Origin: an uncultured Flavobacteriaceae bacterium
GTDB taxonomy: Bacteria; Bacteroidota; Bacteroidia; Flavobacteriales; Flavobacteriaceae
NCBI GenBank assembly: GCA_947493175.1
Contig: CANLQD010000001.1
Span: 186,001 to 250,000, forward strand
Length of the DNA: 64,000 bases
Direction: 5' to 3'
Shown here: piece after piece, positions 18,336 to 27,512 of the stretch
Layout of the letters: each line of letters starts with the position of its first letter
Numbering within the stretch: the stretch's first letter is position 1
Position numbers and translations under genes: made by a program
Notes under the pieces: model-generated
What the model was told of the DNA's origin: nothing
What the model saw: the letters and a program-made list of their open reading frames with translations, nothing else
The model's database searches: none

Positions 18336-20501
18336 TTATAGGTTTTTCTTGATAAAGTCGGTCATTTTGGTAAAGAGATGAACGCGGGTGTTTCCCCCGT
18401 AAATACCGTGATTCTTATCGGGATAAATGGCCCAGTCGAACTGTTTGTTCGCTTGGATCAACGCCTCGATCATTCGCATGCTATTCTGTACATGTACATT
18501 ATCATCACCTGATCCGTGTACCAATAGGTACTTCCCTTTTAACAGTTCTGGATAGTTGAAGGGAGAATTATCGTCGTATCCGCTTGGGTTCTCTTCGGGG
18601 GTACGCATAAAACGTTCCGTATAAATGGTATCGTAAAAGCGCCAACTGGTCACAGGTGCCACGGCAATGGCTATTTCAAAGGTATCATTGCCTTTTAGCA
18701 AAGAGTTGGTAGCCATATGCCCTCCAAAACTCCATCCCCAAATACCTGTTCGTTTTTCGTCGATATAGGGAAGCTCGCTCAATTTTTTTGCGCTGGCGAT
18801 CTGGTCTTCGGTTTCGTATTTGACCAGATTCAGATAGGTTACTTTTTTAAAGTCCCTGCCCTTGAAACCGGTTCCCCTGCCATCGACACAAGCGACGATA
18901 TACCCTTGTGAAGCCAATAGTTGGTGCCAATAATCATTGGCACCCAACCACCGATTCGAAACACTTTGAGAGCCTGGGCCACTGTATTGATACAACAACA
19001 AAGGGTACTTCTTGGAAGCATCGAAATCAGATGGTTTTATCATGTACATGTTCAAATCGTTCCCATTGATATTAAGGGTCGAAAACTCCTTAGGACTCAT
19101 TTGATATCCTTTTAGCTTTGTCAATAGCGCGGTATTGTCTTTGATTTCCTTTACCTTTTTACCGGTCAACGCCTTGTGTAAGGTGTAGCGATAAGGCGTG
19201 GTCGCGCTGGAGTAGGTATTGATGAAATAGGTGAAATCTGCACTGAAGTCGGCCGAATTTACGCCTTCCGTTACCGTTAACGGCCTTTGATTCTTGCCAT
19301 TGCTGCGTATGCTATAGACTCCGCGATTAATGGAACCATTCTCCGTAGATTGATAATACACCCGGTCTTCGTTTTGGTCGTAGCCATAATAATCAGTGAC
19401 CTCCCAAGGTCCTTTGGTAATTTGGTTCACTAGTTTCCCATCCTGATTATATAGGTAAATATGGTTATAACCGTCTTTCTCGCTCGTCCATATATAACTA
19501 TCATCTTCCAAAAAGGTAAGGTTGTCGGTAATATCTACATAGGCGGCATCTTGTTCTTCCATCAACAAGGACACCGTATGGTCTTTCGCATTCACGGCAT
19601 GAAGCTTTAAATGGTTTTGATGTCGATTGATCGTTTGTACGCTCAAACGGTCAGGGTGATTCATCCATTTGATGCGAGGAATGTAATAGGCATCTCCCAA
19701 ATCTATGGGTGTTACACTTCCCGATAGCACATCGAGAAGATGCAAGCTTACGGTAGCATTTTCTTCTCCCGCTTTGGGATACTTAAAAACGTAGGGCTTT
19801 TGATAGAGATCGGTACCATAGACATCCATAGAAAACTCGGGTACATTGGTCTCATCGAACCGTAAAAAAGCAATTTTGGTACCGTCGGAATTCCATGCGA
19901 AAGCACGCACGAACGCGAATTCTTCCTCATAAACCCAGTCGGTTACGCCATTGATGATTTTGTTCTTTACCCCATCTGTGGTCAACTGCTTTGTATCTTG
20001 GGATGCAACATCGAACAGATACATATTATTTTCGGCTACGTAAGCTACTTTGGATCCGTTGGGAGATAATTCAGGTTCCTGTATTTTGGCATCCGATATT
20101 TTGGTCAGTTTTTTGGAGGCTATATCATACACATAGAAAATACCAAGGGTGGATCGTCTAAAAATGGATTCCACATCGGTCGCCAATAATAGTTTCGATT
20201 CATCGTCGCTAAACCGGTAGCTTGTAAAGTTTTGGATTTCCGGCAAATCGGAGGAAGATACAATGGTCGCTACCTTTTGCTGGGTTTCATACTCATACTT
20301 TTCAATGGCACTGCTGCGGTCAGAACGGTCAAAAGTGAGGATGGTATACTGTTTTCCATTTTTTAGGGATCGAAGGGCATCGAGACCTTCGGTTCGAAAT
20401 TCTCCTTGATAGATCTCTTCAATTGTTATTTCTTTTTGTTGCGCTGTTGCGGTACTCAAAATACCTGCAATCAAAAATAATAAGGGTAGTATTCTTGCCA
20501 T
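18336..20501 (-). CDS. Dipeptidyl peptidase IV-like S9 peptidase
   Basis: About 721 aa from the ATG at 20501, which begins a good signal peptide (MARILPLLFLIAGILSTATA). The first part is the DPP IV N-terminal beta-propeller; the last about 240 residues are the S9 hydrolase domain with nucleophile Ser in GWSFGGHMA, Asp in HGSGDDNVH and His in DKNHGI. WVYEEEFAF in the propeller resembles the Glu-Glu motif that anchors the substrate amino terminus. It removes X-Pro or X-Ala dipeptides and is probably periplasmic. An upstream start at 20528 would add nine residues before the signal peptide and is less likely. Confidence 0.9.
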   Translation of the reverse strand: MARILPLLFLIAGILSTATAQQKEITIEEIYQGEFRTEGLDALRSLKNGKQYTILTFDRSDRSSAIEKYEYETQQKVATIVSSSDLPEIQNFTSYRFSDDESKLLLATDVESIFRRSTLGIFYVYDIASKKLTKISDAKIQEPELSPNGSKVAYVAENNMYLFDVASQDTKQLTTDGVKNKIINGVTDWVYEEEFAFVRAFAWNSDGTKIAFLRFDETNVPEFSMDVYGTDLYQKPYVFKYPKAGEENATVSLHLLDVLSGSVTPIDLGDAYYIPRIKWMNHPDRLSVQTINRHQNHLKLHAVNAKDHTVSLLMEEQDAAYVDITDNLTFLEDDSYIWTSEKDGYNHIYLYNQDGKLVNQITKGPWEVTDYYGYDQNEDRVYYQSTENGSINRGVYSIRSNGKNQRPLTVTEGVNSADFSADFTYFINTYSSATTPYRYTLHKALTGKKVKEIKDNTALLTKLKGYQMSPKEFSTLNINGNDLNMYMIKPSDFDASKKYPLLLYQYSGPGSQSVSNRWLGANDYWHQLLASQGYIVACVDGRGTGFKGRDFKKVTYLNLVKYETEDQIASAKKLSELPYIDEKRTGIWGWSFGGHMATNSLLKGNDTFEIAIAVAPVTSWRFYDTIYTERFMRTPEENPSGYDDNSPFNYPELLKGKYLLVHGSGDDNVHVQNSMRMIEALIQANKQFDWAIYPDKNHGIYGGNTRVHLFTKMTDFIKKNL

Positions 20502-20650
20502 TGACATCGAATTAATTAAATCTGTCAAGTTTAGTGATAATTTTACGAATAATTAAACTTTCCCTTCAAAAACAAGGCCATTTTAGCATATTAAAGAAGT
20601 CCCTTATTATGATAGCGAATGCGTATCTTTACCCATAAAACCAGCTCCCC

Positions 20651-21970
20651 ATGAACCGACCGATCCAAGGTTTTTCCAAACTGACCAAAAGGGAAAAAAT
20701 CGAATGGATCGCTACCCAGTACACAGCAGACCCTGAAGCGACAAAAACGGTGCTTGAGCGTTATTGGAACAGCGATACCAAATTGCAACAACTGCATGAT
20801 GAATTTATAGAAAATACCCTCACCAATTTCTACCTACCCCTTGGAATCGCCCCTAATTTTTTAATCAACGGCCGGCTGTACGCATTGCCGATGGCAATAG
20901 AAGAAAGTTCCGTTGTTGCAGCTGCAAGCAAGGCAGCAAAATTTTGGCTGCACAAAGGTGGGTTCAAGGCCGAAGTCCTAGGTACCGAGAAAATCGGACA
21001 GGTTCATTTTATGTTTGATGGGGATACCGATACGTTACAAGTTTTTTTTGACCGTATTAAAGACACCCTAAAATCGGATGCCGCATCGATTACAAAAAAT
21101 ATGAAAAAAAGGGGCGGTGGCATTACGGCTATCGAACTGAGGGACAAAACAGCGGATCTGCCCCATTATTATCAGTTGCATTGCACCTTCGAAACCTTGG
21201 ATGCCATGGGCGCCAACTTTATTAACTCGTGTTTGGAACAATTCGCCCAGACCTTACAGCGGGAAGCGGAAAATTACGAAGGCTTTACAGGGACCGAAAG
21301 AAACATAGAAGTTGTGATGAGTATTTTGTCGAACTATGTACCCCAATGCGTGGTAAAGGCCGAAGTGCAATGTGCCGTGGAGGATTTGAACATACAACCC
21401 ACCGTTTCTCCTGATGAATTTGCTGAAAAAATGGTCCGTGCCGTACAAATCGCCAAAGTGGAACCCCATCGTGCAGTGACGCATAACAAAGGGATTATGA
21501 ACGGTATCGATGCCGTTGTACTGGCTACTGGAAATGATTTTCGAGCCGTCGAGGCTGGGGTACATGCGTATGCCTCGAAGGATGGCACATACGGCAGTTT
21601 AACCCACGCAAACGTAAAGGATGGCATCTTCCATTTTTGGATCGAGATTCCCTTGGCCCTCGGAACCGTTGGCGGACTCACCTCTTTACACCCCTTAGTG
21701 AAGCTGGCATTGGAAATTTTGGGGAAACCAACAGCTAAGGAACTGATGCAAATTGTAGCGGTCGCAGGTCTGGCCCAGAATTTCGCAGCGGTGAGTTCCT
21801 TGGTAACAACAGGGATTCAGGAAGGCCATATGAAAATGCATTTATTGAACATCTTGAACCAGTTAGGGGCCACCGAATCGGAAAAAAAGATGTTGACCGA
21901 ATATTTCAAAAAGCATACAGTGACCCATAGTGCTGTGGTGGAAGCCTTTGATAAACTAAAAAGCAATTGA
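20651..21970 (+). CDS. mvaA: Hydroxymethylglutaryl-CoA reductase, class II
   Basis: 439 aa. The four catalytic residues of the class II enzyme can be placed: Glu in AIEESSVVAAASKA, Lys in AVTHNKGIMNGID, Asp in ATGNDFRAVE and His in QEGHMKMH. DAMGANFIN and GTVGGLTSLHPL are further family blocks. It interconverts HMG-CoA and mevalonate. In Bacteroidota with the mevalonate route it is taken to work in the biosynthetic direction. The stop codon overlaps the next gene's TTG start as TTGA. A near-consensus -7 element (TATCTTTA) lies at 20624-20631. Confidence 0.93.
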   Translation: MNRPIQGFSKLTKREKIEWIATQYTADPEATKTVLERYWNSDTKLQQLHDEFIENTLTNFYLPLGIAPNFLINGRLYALPMAIEESSVVAAASKAAKFWLHKGGFKAEVLGTEKIGQVHFMFDGDTDTLQVFFDRIKDTLKSDAASITKNMKKRGGGITAIELRDKTADLPHYYQLHCTFETLDAMGANFINSCLEQFAQTLQREAENYEGFTGTERNIEVVMSILSNYVPQCVVKAEVQCAVEDLNIQPTVSPDEFAEKMVRAVQIAKVEPHRAVTHNKGIMNGIDAVVLATGNDFRAVEAGVHAYASKDGTYGSLTHANVKDGIFHFWIEIPLALGTVGGLTSLHPLVKLALEILGKPTAKELMQIVAVAGLAQNFAAVSSLVTTGIQEGHMKMHLLNILNQLGATESEKKMLTEYFKKHTVTHSAVVEAFDKLKSN

Positions 21971-22875
21971 CGACCAAAAAGTTTTATAGCAACGGAAAAC
22001 TTTTACTCTCGGGGGAATATGTGGTTCTCGATGGAGGTTTAGGCTGGGCGATTCCCACCAAATATGGACAACATCTAACAGTTACCGAAAACAAATCAGG
22101 GCTACTTTCATGGCAAAGTATCGATGATCAAGGTGGTATATGGTTCGAAGGGGTTTACGAATTGAATACCCTAACGGAAGAATCATCATCGGTCAAGGAA
22201 GTATCCGATTCAGTCGTAAAGTTATTGAAAGAGGCGCAACGATTGAATCCGTTATTCTTAAAAGAAGGGAAGGGTTACGCCATCAAAACGGTATTGACGT
22301 TCCCTAAAGATTGGGGGCTCGGCTCGTCTTCCACCCTCATCAACAATTTAGCCAGTTGGGCCGGGGTAAATGCCTATGAATTGCTAAAAGCTACTTTTGG
22401 CGGCAGCGGTTACGATATTGCATGTGCTAATCATGACCGCCCTATACTATACCATCTTGATAATGGCACTCCAAAAATTGAGGTATTGGAGTTCAAAACG
22501 CCCTTTATTGATTCGCTGTACTTTGTTTACCTCAATCAAAAGAAGAATAGCCGAGAAGCCATTGTTGCTTACCGAAAATTAGACGTGGATTCACAGCTTA
22601 TCGCCAATATAAGCCAGATTACTAGAGACCTTGTAACGGCAACCGAAATAGCCAATTTTGAAGCTTTGTTAGGTGAACATGAACGACTGTTATCGGCAGC
22701 AATGGGGATTACCACTATTCAAAAACAGTTGTTCGAAGACTACCCCCATGTCATCAAAAGCCTTGGAGCTTGGGGTGGCGATTTTGTTTTGGCCACGGGA
22801 GACCAAAACACCTCACGGTACTTCAAAGAAAAAGGGTATGACGTGGTCATACCCTTTTCTGAAATGATTTTATAA
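21967..22875 (+). CDS. GYDIA-family GHMP kinase (mevalonate-kinase-like)
   Basis: 302 aa from a TTG start that overlaps the HMG-CoA reductase stop (TTGA at 21967-21970); no ATG is available near the N-terminus. GHMP features: NGKLLLSGEYVVLDGG at the start, the phosphate-binding GLGSSSTLINNLASW, and GGSGYDIACA, the signature that names this family. It phosphorylates a small-molecule alcohol, very probably in the mevalonate pathway given its coupled partner, though the exact step is inferred from context. The final about 45 bases of the gene form a perfect 13-bp hairpin (see terminator at 22830-22858). Confidence 0.88.
   Translation: MTTKKFYSNGKLLLSGEYVVLDGGLGWAIPTKYGQHLTVTENKSGLLSWQSIDDQGGIWFEGVYELNTLTEESSSVKEVSDSVVKLLKEAQRLNPLFLKEGKGYAIKTVLTFPKDWGLGSSSTLINNLASWAGVNAYELLKATFGGSGYDIACANHDRPILYHLDNGTPKIEVLEFKTPFIDSLYFVYLNQKKNSREAIVAYRKLDVDSQLIANISQITRDLVTATEIANFEALLGEHERLLSAAMGITTIQKQLFEDYPHVIKSLGAWGGDFVLATGDQNTSRYFKEKGYDVVIPFSEMIL
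22830..22858. terminator. Bidirectional terminator embedded in the end of the GHMP kinase gene
   Basis: AAAAGGGTATGAC (22830-22842) pairs perfectly with GTCATACCCTTTT (22846-22858) with a GTG loop. Read on the minus strand it is followed by T-rich sequence, giving a good terminator for the PpiD-like gene, whose stop lies 26 bases upstream in its reading direction. The hairpin is entirely inside the coding sequence of the convergent kinase gene. Confidence 0.75.
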
Positions 22876-22883
22876 CTTATCGT

Positions 22884-25001
22884 TTAGTAGAAAGTACTTC
22901 GCTTATCGTCAATTTCAGCTTTCTCCTTTAATGCATCGACTACTGCGGTATTTACTTTACCGGCACTGGCATTTTTTAAGGTATTGGCGTAGGTACTGTA
23001 GTTATCGAGCTTAATAGGTTCTTCCCGTTTGGATACGGTTACCATAAAAACACCTGTACTGCCTTCCAAAAGACCTGAAGTCTCTCCTTCCTTCAGGGCA
23101 AAAGCAGTCCCTACCACGGCAGGTTCCGAACCAGCACCCGGAATAGTGGGGGATTTCACAGTCACCGAAGAAGCGTTGGAAACGGTAAGGTTGTTATCCT
23201 TGGCGAAATCTTCCATCGACTTCCCTTTGTTGGCACTGATGATCTGGGCGGCCTTACGTTCCTTTCTGAGTTTGGGAAGTACCGTCGCAGAAGCATCCTC
23301 TACGCTCATCAACCCATCCTCGTATGCATTGGTCAGCTGCACCACCGCATAACCACTGTTGATATTAAAACGTTTGATTTCTCCAAGTTTTGTTTCCGGA
23401 TTGAATGCCCATTGCACAATACTGCGCTGTGCATCGAGTCCGGGAAGGTTCTCGTCCATTGCTTTGATCTTATTCACCGGACGTACAATGTATTCTTTCT
23501 CCTTGGCAAAATCGGAAAACGGTGTATCGCTCGCAATCGCGTCCAACTCAAAGTTAGTGGCATCCGTAAAAAGGGTATTGATGGTTTCTTCTGACGGTTC
23601 TACTTCCCTAGCGAGTGTGGCTATCTGGACCAAATCGCGTTTGTCATCTACCTTGACGATATGAAAACCAAAATCTGTTTCGACCAACCCAATGGTGCCT
23701 ACGGCATTATCGAATGCAAAATCATTGAACTCGGGTGTCATGATACCTTCCCTGAAATATCCCAGATCCCCACCATTTGGAGCGGAAGGCCCATCAGAAT
23801 TATCCCTTGCCAATTCCACGAATACAGCGTCCGATTTTTTAGCTTCTTTCAACAGTTCTTGTGCCTTTTCCTCAGCTTCTTCCTTGGTACGTGTAATTTT
23901 TGGGTCCGCTCTTTCTGCACCTTCATAGGTAATCAGGATATGGCTTGCCTTTACAGTTCCGTTTGGTCTTCTTCCCATCATTTTAGAGACCTTGTAAAAG
24001 TCCCCATCCCTATATGGGCCATATATAGCACCGACCTGCAGTGTCATCAGGGTATCGGCAAATAAAGGGGGCAATTCCTTTTTCTCTTTATAAATCGTAT
24101 CGAATTTGATATCGGACTTGCGATCCAAAAAGTCGGTCATATCCGCGGTATTGCGAAAACCGGCTATCGTATCATTCTGGTCTGTGAGTTTGTTGTACTC
24201 CACCGCATCATCCATCAATGTGGCAATCTCATCTTCAATCGCTTTAATGTCTGCATCGGATGGCTTTTCATCAAAATATACAAACTGAATATCCCTTGCC
24301 TCTTCTTGTTTAAAATCGTCGTTGTGCGCGTTGATATAGGTCTGTATTTCACTTTTGGTAATCGTAAGTGTACTATCGGGAATAGAAGAATACGGTACAC
24401 GTACGTATTTCAAATCCATTTTTTCATTGGCTAAACGGTATTCCAACTCCCCTTCCTTCAGCGTAGCGCCTACTCCGGCCTTGATCAGATTAAAATAAGT
24501 TTGTTCCTTAGCTTGTTGAATAATTTGCTTTTCGGTTTGTAACCACAAATCATATCGCAAGGGTTCGTTGTCCCTCCAGCTAGCTACCGCATTTCGGAAT
24601 ACGTTTTCGTCGAATACCCCATCGGCATTCTGAAATTCCGGACTCTGGGCATAGCCGGATGTTTTGAGAAAATTGATGATTTGATCCTGTTCGATAGAAA
24701 CCCCGAGGTCCTCGAATTGCTCTTCGAGAATGCTCTTGCGCACTTGCTGGTCCCATACCCTATTTACGATTTGCATGGAAGAGGTACCTGGAGGCGAACT
24801 GCGCTGGGCCGTCTCTACTTGTTGGCGAAATTCATCGATAGAAACCTCCTGCCCATTGATTTCTGCGATGGTAGATCCCACTTTGCCCCCACCGAAACCA
24901 CTGCTGGTGAAAACACCGGATATTACAAATGCAAAAAGCGCCAAACCGATGATTAAAATCAAAATGGTGGTCCGCTTTCTAATATTCTCTAAAATCGCCA
25001 T
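22884..25001 (-). CDS. PpiD-like periplasmic peptidyl-prolyl isomerase/foldase
   Basis: 705 aa. One N-terminal membrane anchor (about 11-32) follows a short basic cytoplasmic tail (MAILENIRKRTT), as in PpiD. A SurA-N-like helical domain follows (GQEVSIDEFRQQVE onward), then a parvulin PPIC domain at about 345-450 with KASHILITYEGAE, GGDLGYFREG and ETDFGFHIVKV. PpiD-type foldases help outer-membrane and periplasmic proteins leave the Sec translocon. It is transcribed alone; a 419-base gap separates it from the CorC gene upstream. Confidence 0.92.
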   Translation of the reverse strand: MAILENIRKRTTILILIIGLALFAFVISGVFTSSGFGGGKVGSTIAEINGQEVSIDEFRQQVETAQRSSPPGTSSMQIVNRVWDQQVRKSILEEQFEDLGVSIEQDQIINFLKTSGYAQSPEFQNADGVFDENVFRNAVASWRDNEPLRYDLWLQTEKQIIQQAKEQTYFNLIKAGVGATLKEGELEYRLANEKMDLKYVRVPYSSIPDSTLTITKSEIQTYINAHNDDFKQEEARDIQFVYFDEKPSDADIKAIEDEIATLMDDAVEYNKLTDQNDTIAGFRNTADMTDFLDRKSDIKFDTIYKEKKELPPLFADTLMTLQVGAIYGPYRDGDFYKVSKMMGRRPNGTVKASHILITYEGAERADPKITRTKEEAEEKAQELLKEAKKSDAVFVELARDNSDGPSAPNGGDLGYFREGIMTPEFNDFAFDNAVGTIGLVETDFGFHIVKVDDKRDLVQIATLAREVEPSEETINTLFTDATNFELDAIASDTPFSDFAKEKEYIVRPVNKIKAMDENLPGLDAQRSIVQWAFNPETKLGEIKRFNINSGYAVVQLTNAYEDGLMSVEDASATVLPKLRKERKAAQIISANKGKSMEDFAKDNNLTVSNASSVTVKSPTIPGAGSEPAVVGTAFALKEGETSGLLEGSTGVFMVTVSKREEPIKLDNYSTYANTLKNASAGKVNTAVVDALKEKAEIDDKRSTFY

Positions 25002-25420
25002 GATCAGGTATGTTTAAAATCAGTCTGCGAAATTACTACTTTCTTTTCAATTATTAAAGTGGAATTTGGTAAGTTTTGAGCGGGTTCGAGCTTGAAAATC
25101 AGGAGGTAAATAACATCAATTTGATATGGACAAAAACTTGTGGTTTATTCAGACCCTCCATTATGAACAGTGTACGTACCGATTGAGAATGACCCTCTTT
25201 TCATTTCTTCTGTTTGACCAAAGGAAGTGAAATAAACCTAAGAACAGCGGGTAGTGAAAAGGATATTTCTTCAAAGGGATTTTTCGGTCTTCACCAGAAA
25301 ACTCGGTGGCCAGCCGGTCTGGGTTTCGAAACTTTACCATGACTATCCCACCAAAAAAGCAGTAAGTCTCACTTGACCCTTGTTTTAAGGCCAAACTCCT
25401 TAAAACTAAAAGAGAATACC
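25002..25420. other. Intergenic region, no convincing gene
   Basis: 419 bases between the CorC-family gene (end 25421) and the PpiD-like gene (start 25001), both on the minus strand. A 77-codon minus-strand frame (25161-25394) has no signal peptide, recognisable family or supporting context and is probably chance. On the minus strand TAATTTCG, one mismatch from TAnnTTTG, lies shortly before the PpiD-like start and may be its promoter. Confidence 0.5.
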
Positions 25421-26707
25421 CTAATCTTTTTCGATAATCTCCATCCCCACCAAATCGATTTTGGTGCTGGAAACCTCTAAGATCGTAAACTTGAACAGCC
25501 CCACTTTGATCTCGGAATCCCTTTCAGGGATTTCACCCGTTTCGTTAACGATGAGTCCGCCCAAGGTTTCGTACTCGTCTCCTTCGGGAAGCTCCCATTT
25601 ATAGGTTTCGTTGAGATAGTCGACTTCTAGACGGGCCGATAGTTTATAAGTGGTTTCATTTACCTGCTCCTCGATCAAGTCGGTACTGTCGTGCTCATCT
25701 TCTATTTCTCCAAAGAGTTCTTCGATGATATCTTCGACCGTCATAATTCCCGCCGTACCACCATATTCGTCGAGTACCACGGCCATACTTTTTCTCTTTT
25801 TAGCCAATAGATTCAAAATATCCTGAATCAGCATCGTTTCAGGTACGAATTCAACGGGCAGCAAAATACTTTTAATGGTTTTGGGCTTTTTAAAAAGCTC
25901 ATATGAATGCACATACCCGATAATATCATCGATGGTATCTTTGTAAATCAAAATCTTGGAATAACCCGTATCGGTAAAAAGTTTCGTAAGGCTCTTTGGG
26001 GTTTCATGAAGCTCTACCGCGGTAATTTCGGTCCTCGGCACCATTACTTCCCGAGCTTTTACCTCTGCGAATTCCAAGGCGTTTTGAAATATCTGTATTT
26101 CCGAATCTACCTCATCTTCTTCCTCTACCGTCTCCATTTGTTCGGTGATATAATCTCCTAACTCTATTTTGCTAAAGGCTAGTTGCACCTCGTCTCCTTC
26201 TGTCTTAAAGAACACTTTTAGGATAATGTCGGATACTTTAATGACAAAGTCGGACACTAAGGAAAACAGCACATAAAAGATATAAGCCGGTACTGCAAGC
26301 ACTTTGAGCAAGGTATTGGAATAAATCTGAAATAAGACCTTTGGCAAGAACTCGGCCGTTAACAGAATAATAATAGTGGAGATAATGGTCTGCGTCAATA
26401 AACTAAAATCGGTGAGCAGTAAATTTACGAAGGTGTAGTTCGAAGACATTCCCTGAAACCAACCCATCAACAATTCGCCCATATAAAAACCATAGATGAC
26501 CAAAGCGATATTATTGCCGATTAACATTGTGGCGATAAATTTCGACGGTTTCTTAGTAAGAAGGGTCAGGATCTTGGCAAGAAAACCTTCTTGCTTTTTC
26601 TCGATTTCGATATGTATTTTGTTGGCAGAAACAAAGGCGATTTCCATTCCCGAAAAGAAAGCCGAAAAAACCAACGAAAGCACTATGATAATGATGGTTG
26701 CCTCCAA
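25421..26707 (-). CDS. CorC/HlyC (CNNM)-family membrane protein with CBS domains
   Basis: 428 aa. An N-terminal DUF21/CNNM domain of about four membrane segments (1-185) is followed by two CBS repeats (VMVPRTEITAVEL; VLDEYGGTAGIMTVEDIIEELFGEIEDEH is the classic CorC signature region) and a C-terminal CorC_HlyC domain (about 345-428). Family members are implicated in Mg2+/Co2+ efflux; 'hemolysin' in older names is misleading. It is the last gene of the coaX-lptC run and begins 2 bases after the small membrane-protein gene. Confidence 0.92.
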   Translation of the reverse strand: MEATIIIIVLSLVFSAFFSGMEIAFVSANKIHIEIEKKQEGFLAKILTLLTKKPSKFIATMLIGNNIALVIYGFYMGELLMGWFQGMSSNYTFVNLLLTDFSLLTQTIISTIIILLTAEFLPKVLFQIYSNTLLKVLAVPAYIFYVLFSLVSDFVIKVSDIILKVFFKTEGDEVQLAFSKIELGDYITEQMETVEEEDEVDSEIQIFQNALEFAEVKAREVMVPRTEITAVELHETPKSLTKLFTDTGYSKILIYKDTIDDIIGYVHSYELFKKPKTIKSILLPVEFVPETMLIQDILNLLAKKRKSMAVVLDEYGGTAGIMTVEDIIEELFGEIEDEHDSTDLIEEQVNETTYKLSARLEVDYLNETYKWELPEGDEYETLGGLIVNETGEIPERDSEIKVGLFKFTILEVSSTKIDLVGMEIIEKD

Positions 26708-26709
26708 GA

Positions 26710-26913
26710 CTATTGCTCGTTATCGCGTTTTCGTTGCTCAAATTTTCGCCTATAGTTTCTTCGAAAGAGAAACATTGCTATAGAAATCACCGCAAAGAAC
26801 AGGAAGAGATACGCCCTGTTCCTATCAATATTCCAGTCGGTAAAAATCCGGTAGGTAGCGAAGAAAGCCACCACCAAGTATATGTATTCGGTATATCGTA
26901 AAATCTTAATCAT
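26710..26913 (-). CDS. Small two-helix membrane protein, function unknown
   Basis: 67 aa with two hydrophobic segments (about 8-25 and 34-49) and a strongly basic tail (RRNYRRKFEQRKRDNEQ). No named family recognised. It overlaps lptC by 8 bases and ends 2 bases before the CorC-family gene, so its expression is coupled to both. The tight packing and clean hydropathy support a real gene. Confidence 0.78.
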   Translation of the reverse strand: MIKILRYTEYIYLVVAFFATYRIFTDWNIDRNRAYLFLFFAVISIAMFLFRRNYRRKFEQRKRDNEQ

Positions 26914-27511
26914 TCTTCTCTTCTTTTATCGTCATCAATCCGTAGGTTCTATGCGCGTTGAAATAGCTAAGATCTTTGTTAAAATCCATTCCCTCGCCGT
27001 CCATAATGGTGCCGTCTTCGGGATTGGTGAAAGTGAACTTTTCCTGAGTAAAAATCCATTCGTTTCCTTGATCATAATAGATTTGGGGGGCTTCCAACTT
27101 TTTCCCATCGTGCGTGACCACCACCACATTGCCCTGAAAATCTATCAAATCTGTGGCAGAATAAATGATTCCGTAATCGGCAACGATGGTATTACGATTT
27201 CCCTGTTCATCGAACAGATCCACTTCAAGGCCTTCGGGAAAAGTACGATAGGGAAACTCTAAATTATCAAAATTATTGCTAATAGGACTGGTAAGCACGG
27301 CAATGACCTTGGAAGAATCGATATCTTCTATCTCCAGACTTTCAACAGCCTCGGTATAGGTCAATTCAAAATTTTCCCCAATACCTTGCGGAAAGACCTT
27401 GGGTATGGCCTCTTCTCCTACCCGTTCATAACGGTCTTTGCATGAAAAAAAAAGCATCGCCACAAAAAATAGGGCAATGCTTTTAAAAAAATATGTTCTC
27501 GAATGCGTCAT
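26906..27511 (-). CDS. lptC: LptC, LPS export ABC transporter periplasmic component
   Basis: 201 aa. The N-terminus is a lipoprotein-like signal (AMLFFSCKDRYERV, Cys24) in place of the single anchor helix of enterobacterial LptC. The rest is a beta-jellyroll LptC domain: GVEVDLFDEQGNRNTIVADYG corresponds to the conserved LptC core, followed by VVVVTHDGKKLEAPQIYYDQ. LptC accepts LPS from LptBFG and passes it to LptA. It lies one base after the TPR gene, in the coaX operon. Confidence 0.87.
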   Translation of the reverse strand: MTHSRTYFFKSIALFFVAMLFFSCKDRYERVGEEAIPKVFPQGIGENFELTYTEAVESLEIEDIDSSKVIAVLTSPISNNFDNLEFPYRTFPEGLEVDLFDEQGNRNTIVADYGIIYSATDLIDFQGNVVVVTHDGKKLEAPQIYYDQGNEWIFTQEKFTFTNPEDGTIMDGEGMDFNKDLSYFNAHRTYGLMTIKEEKND

Positions 27512-27512
27512 T

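Noticed and set aside
25161-25394. 77-codon minus-strand frame in the PpiD upstream gap
   Set aside because: No family, signal peptide or conserved context; composition resembles non-coding sequence.
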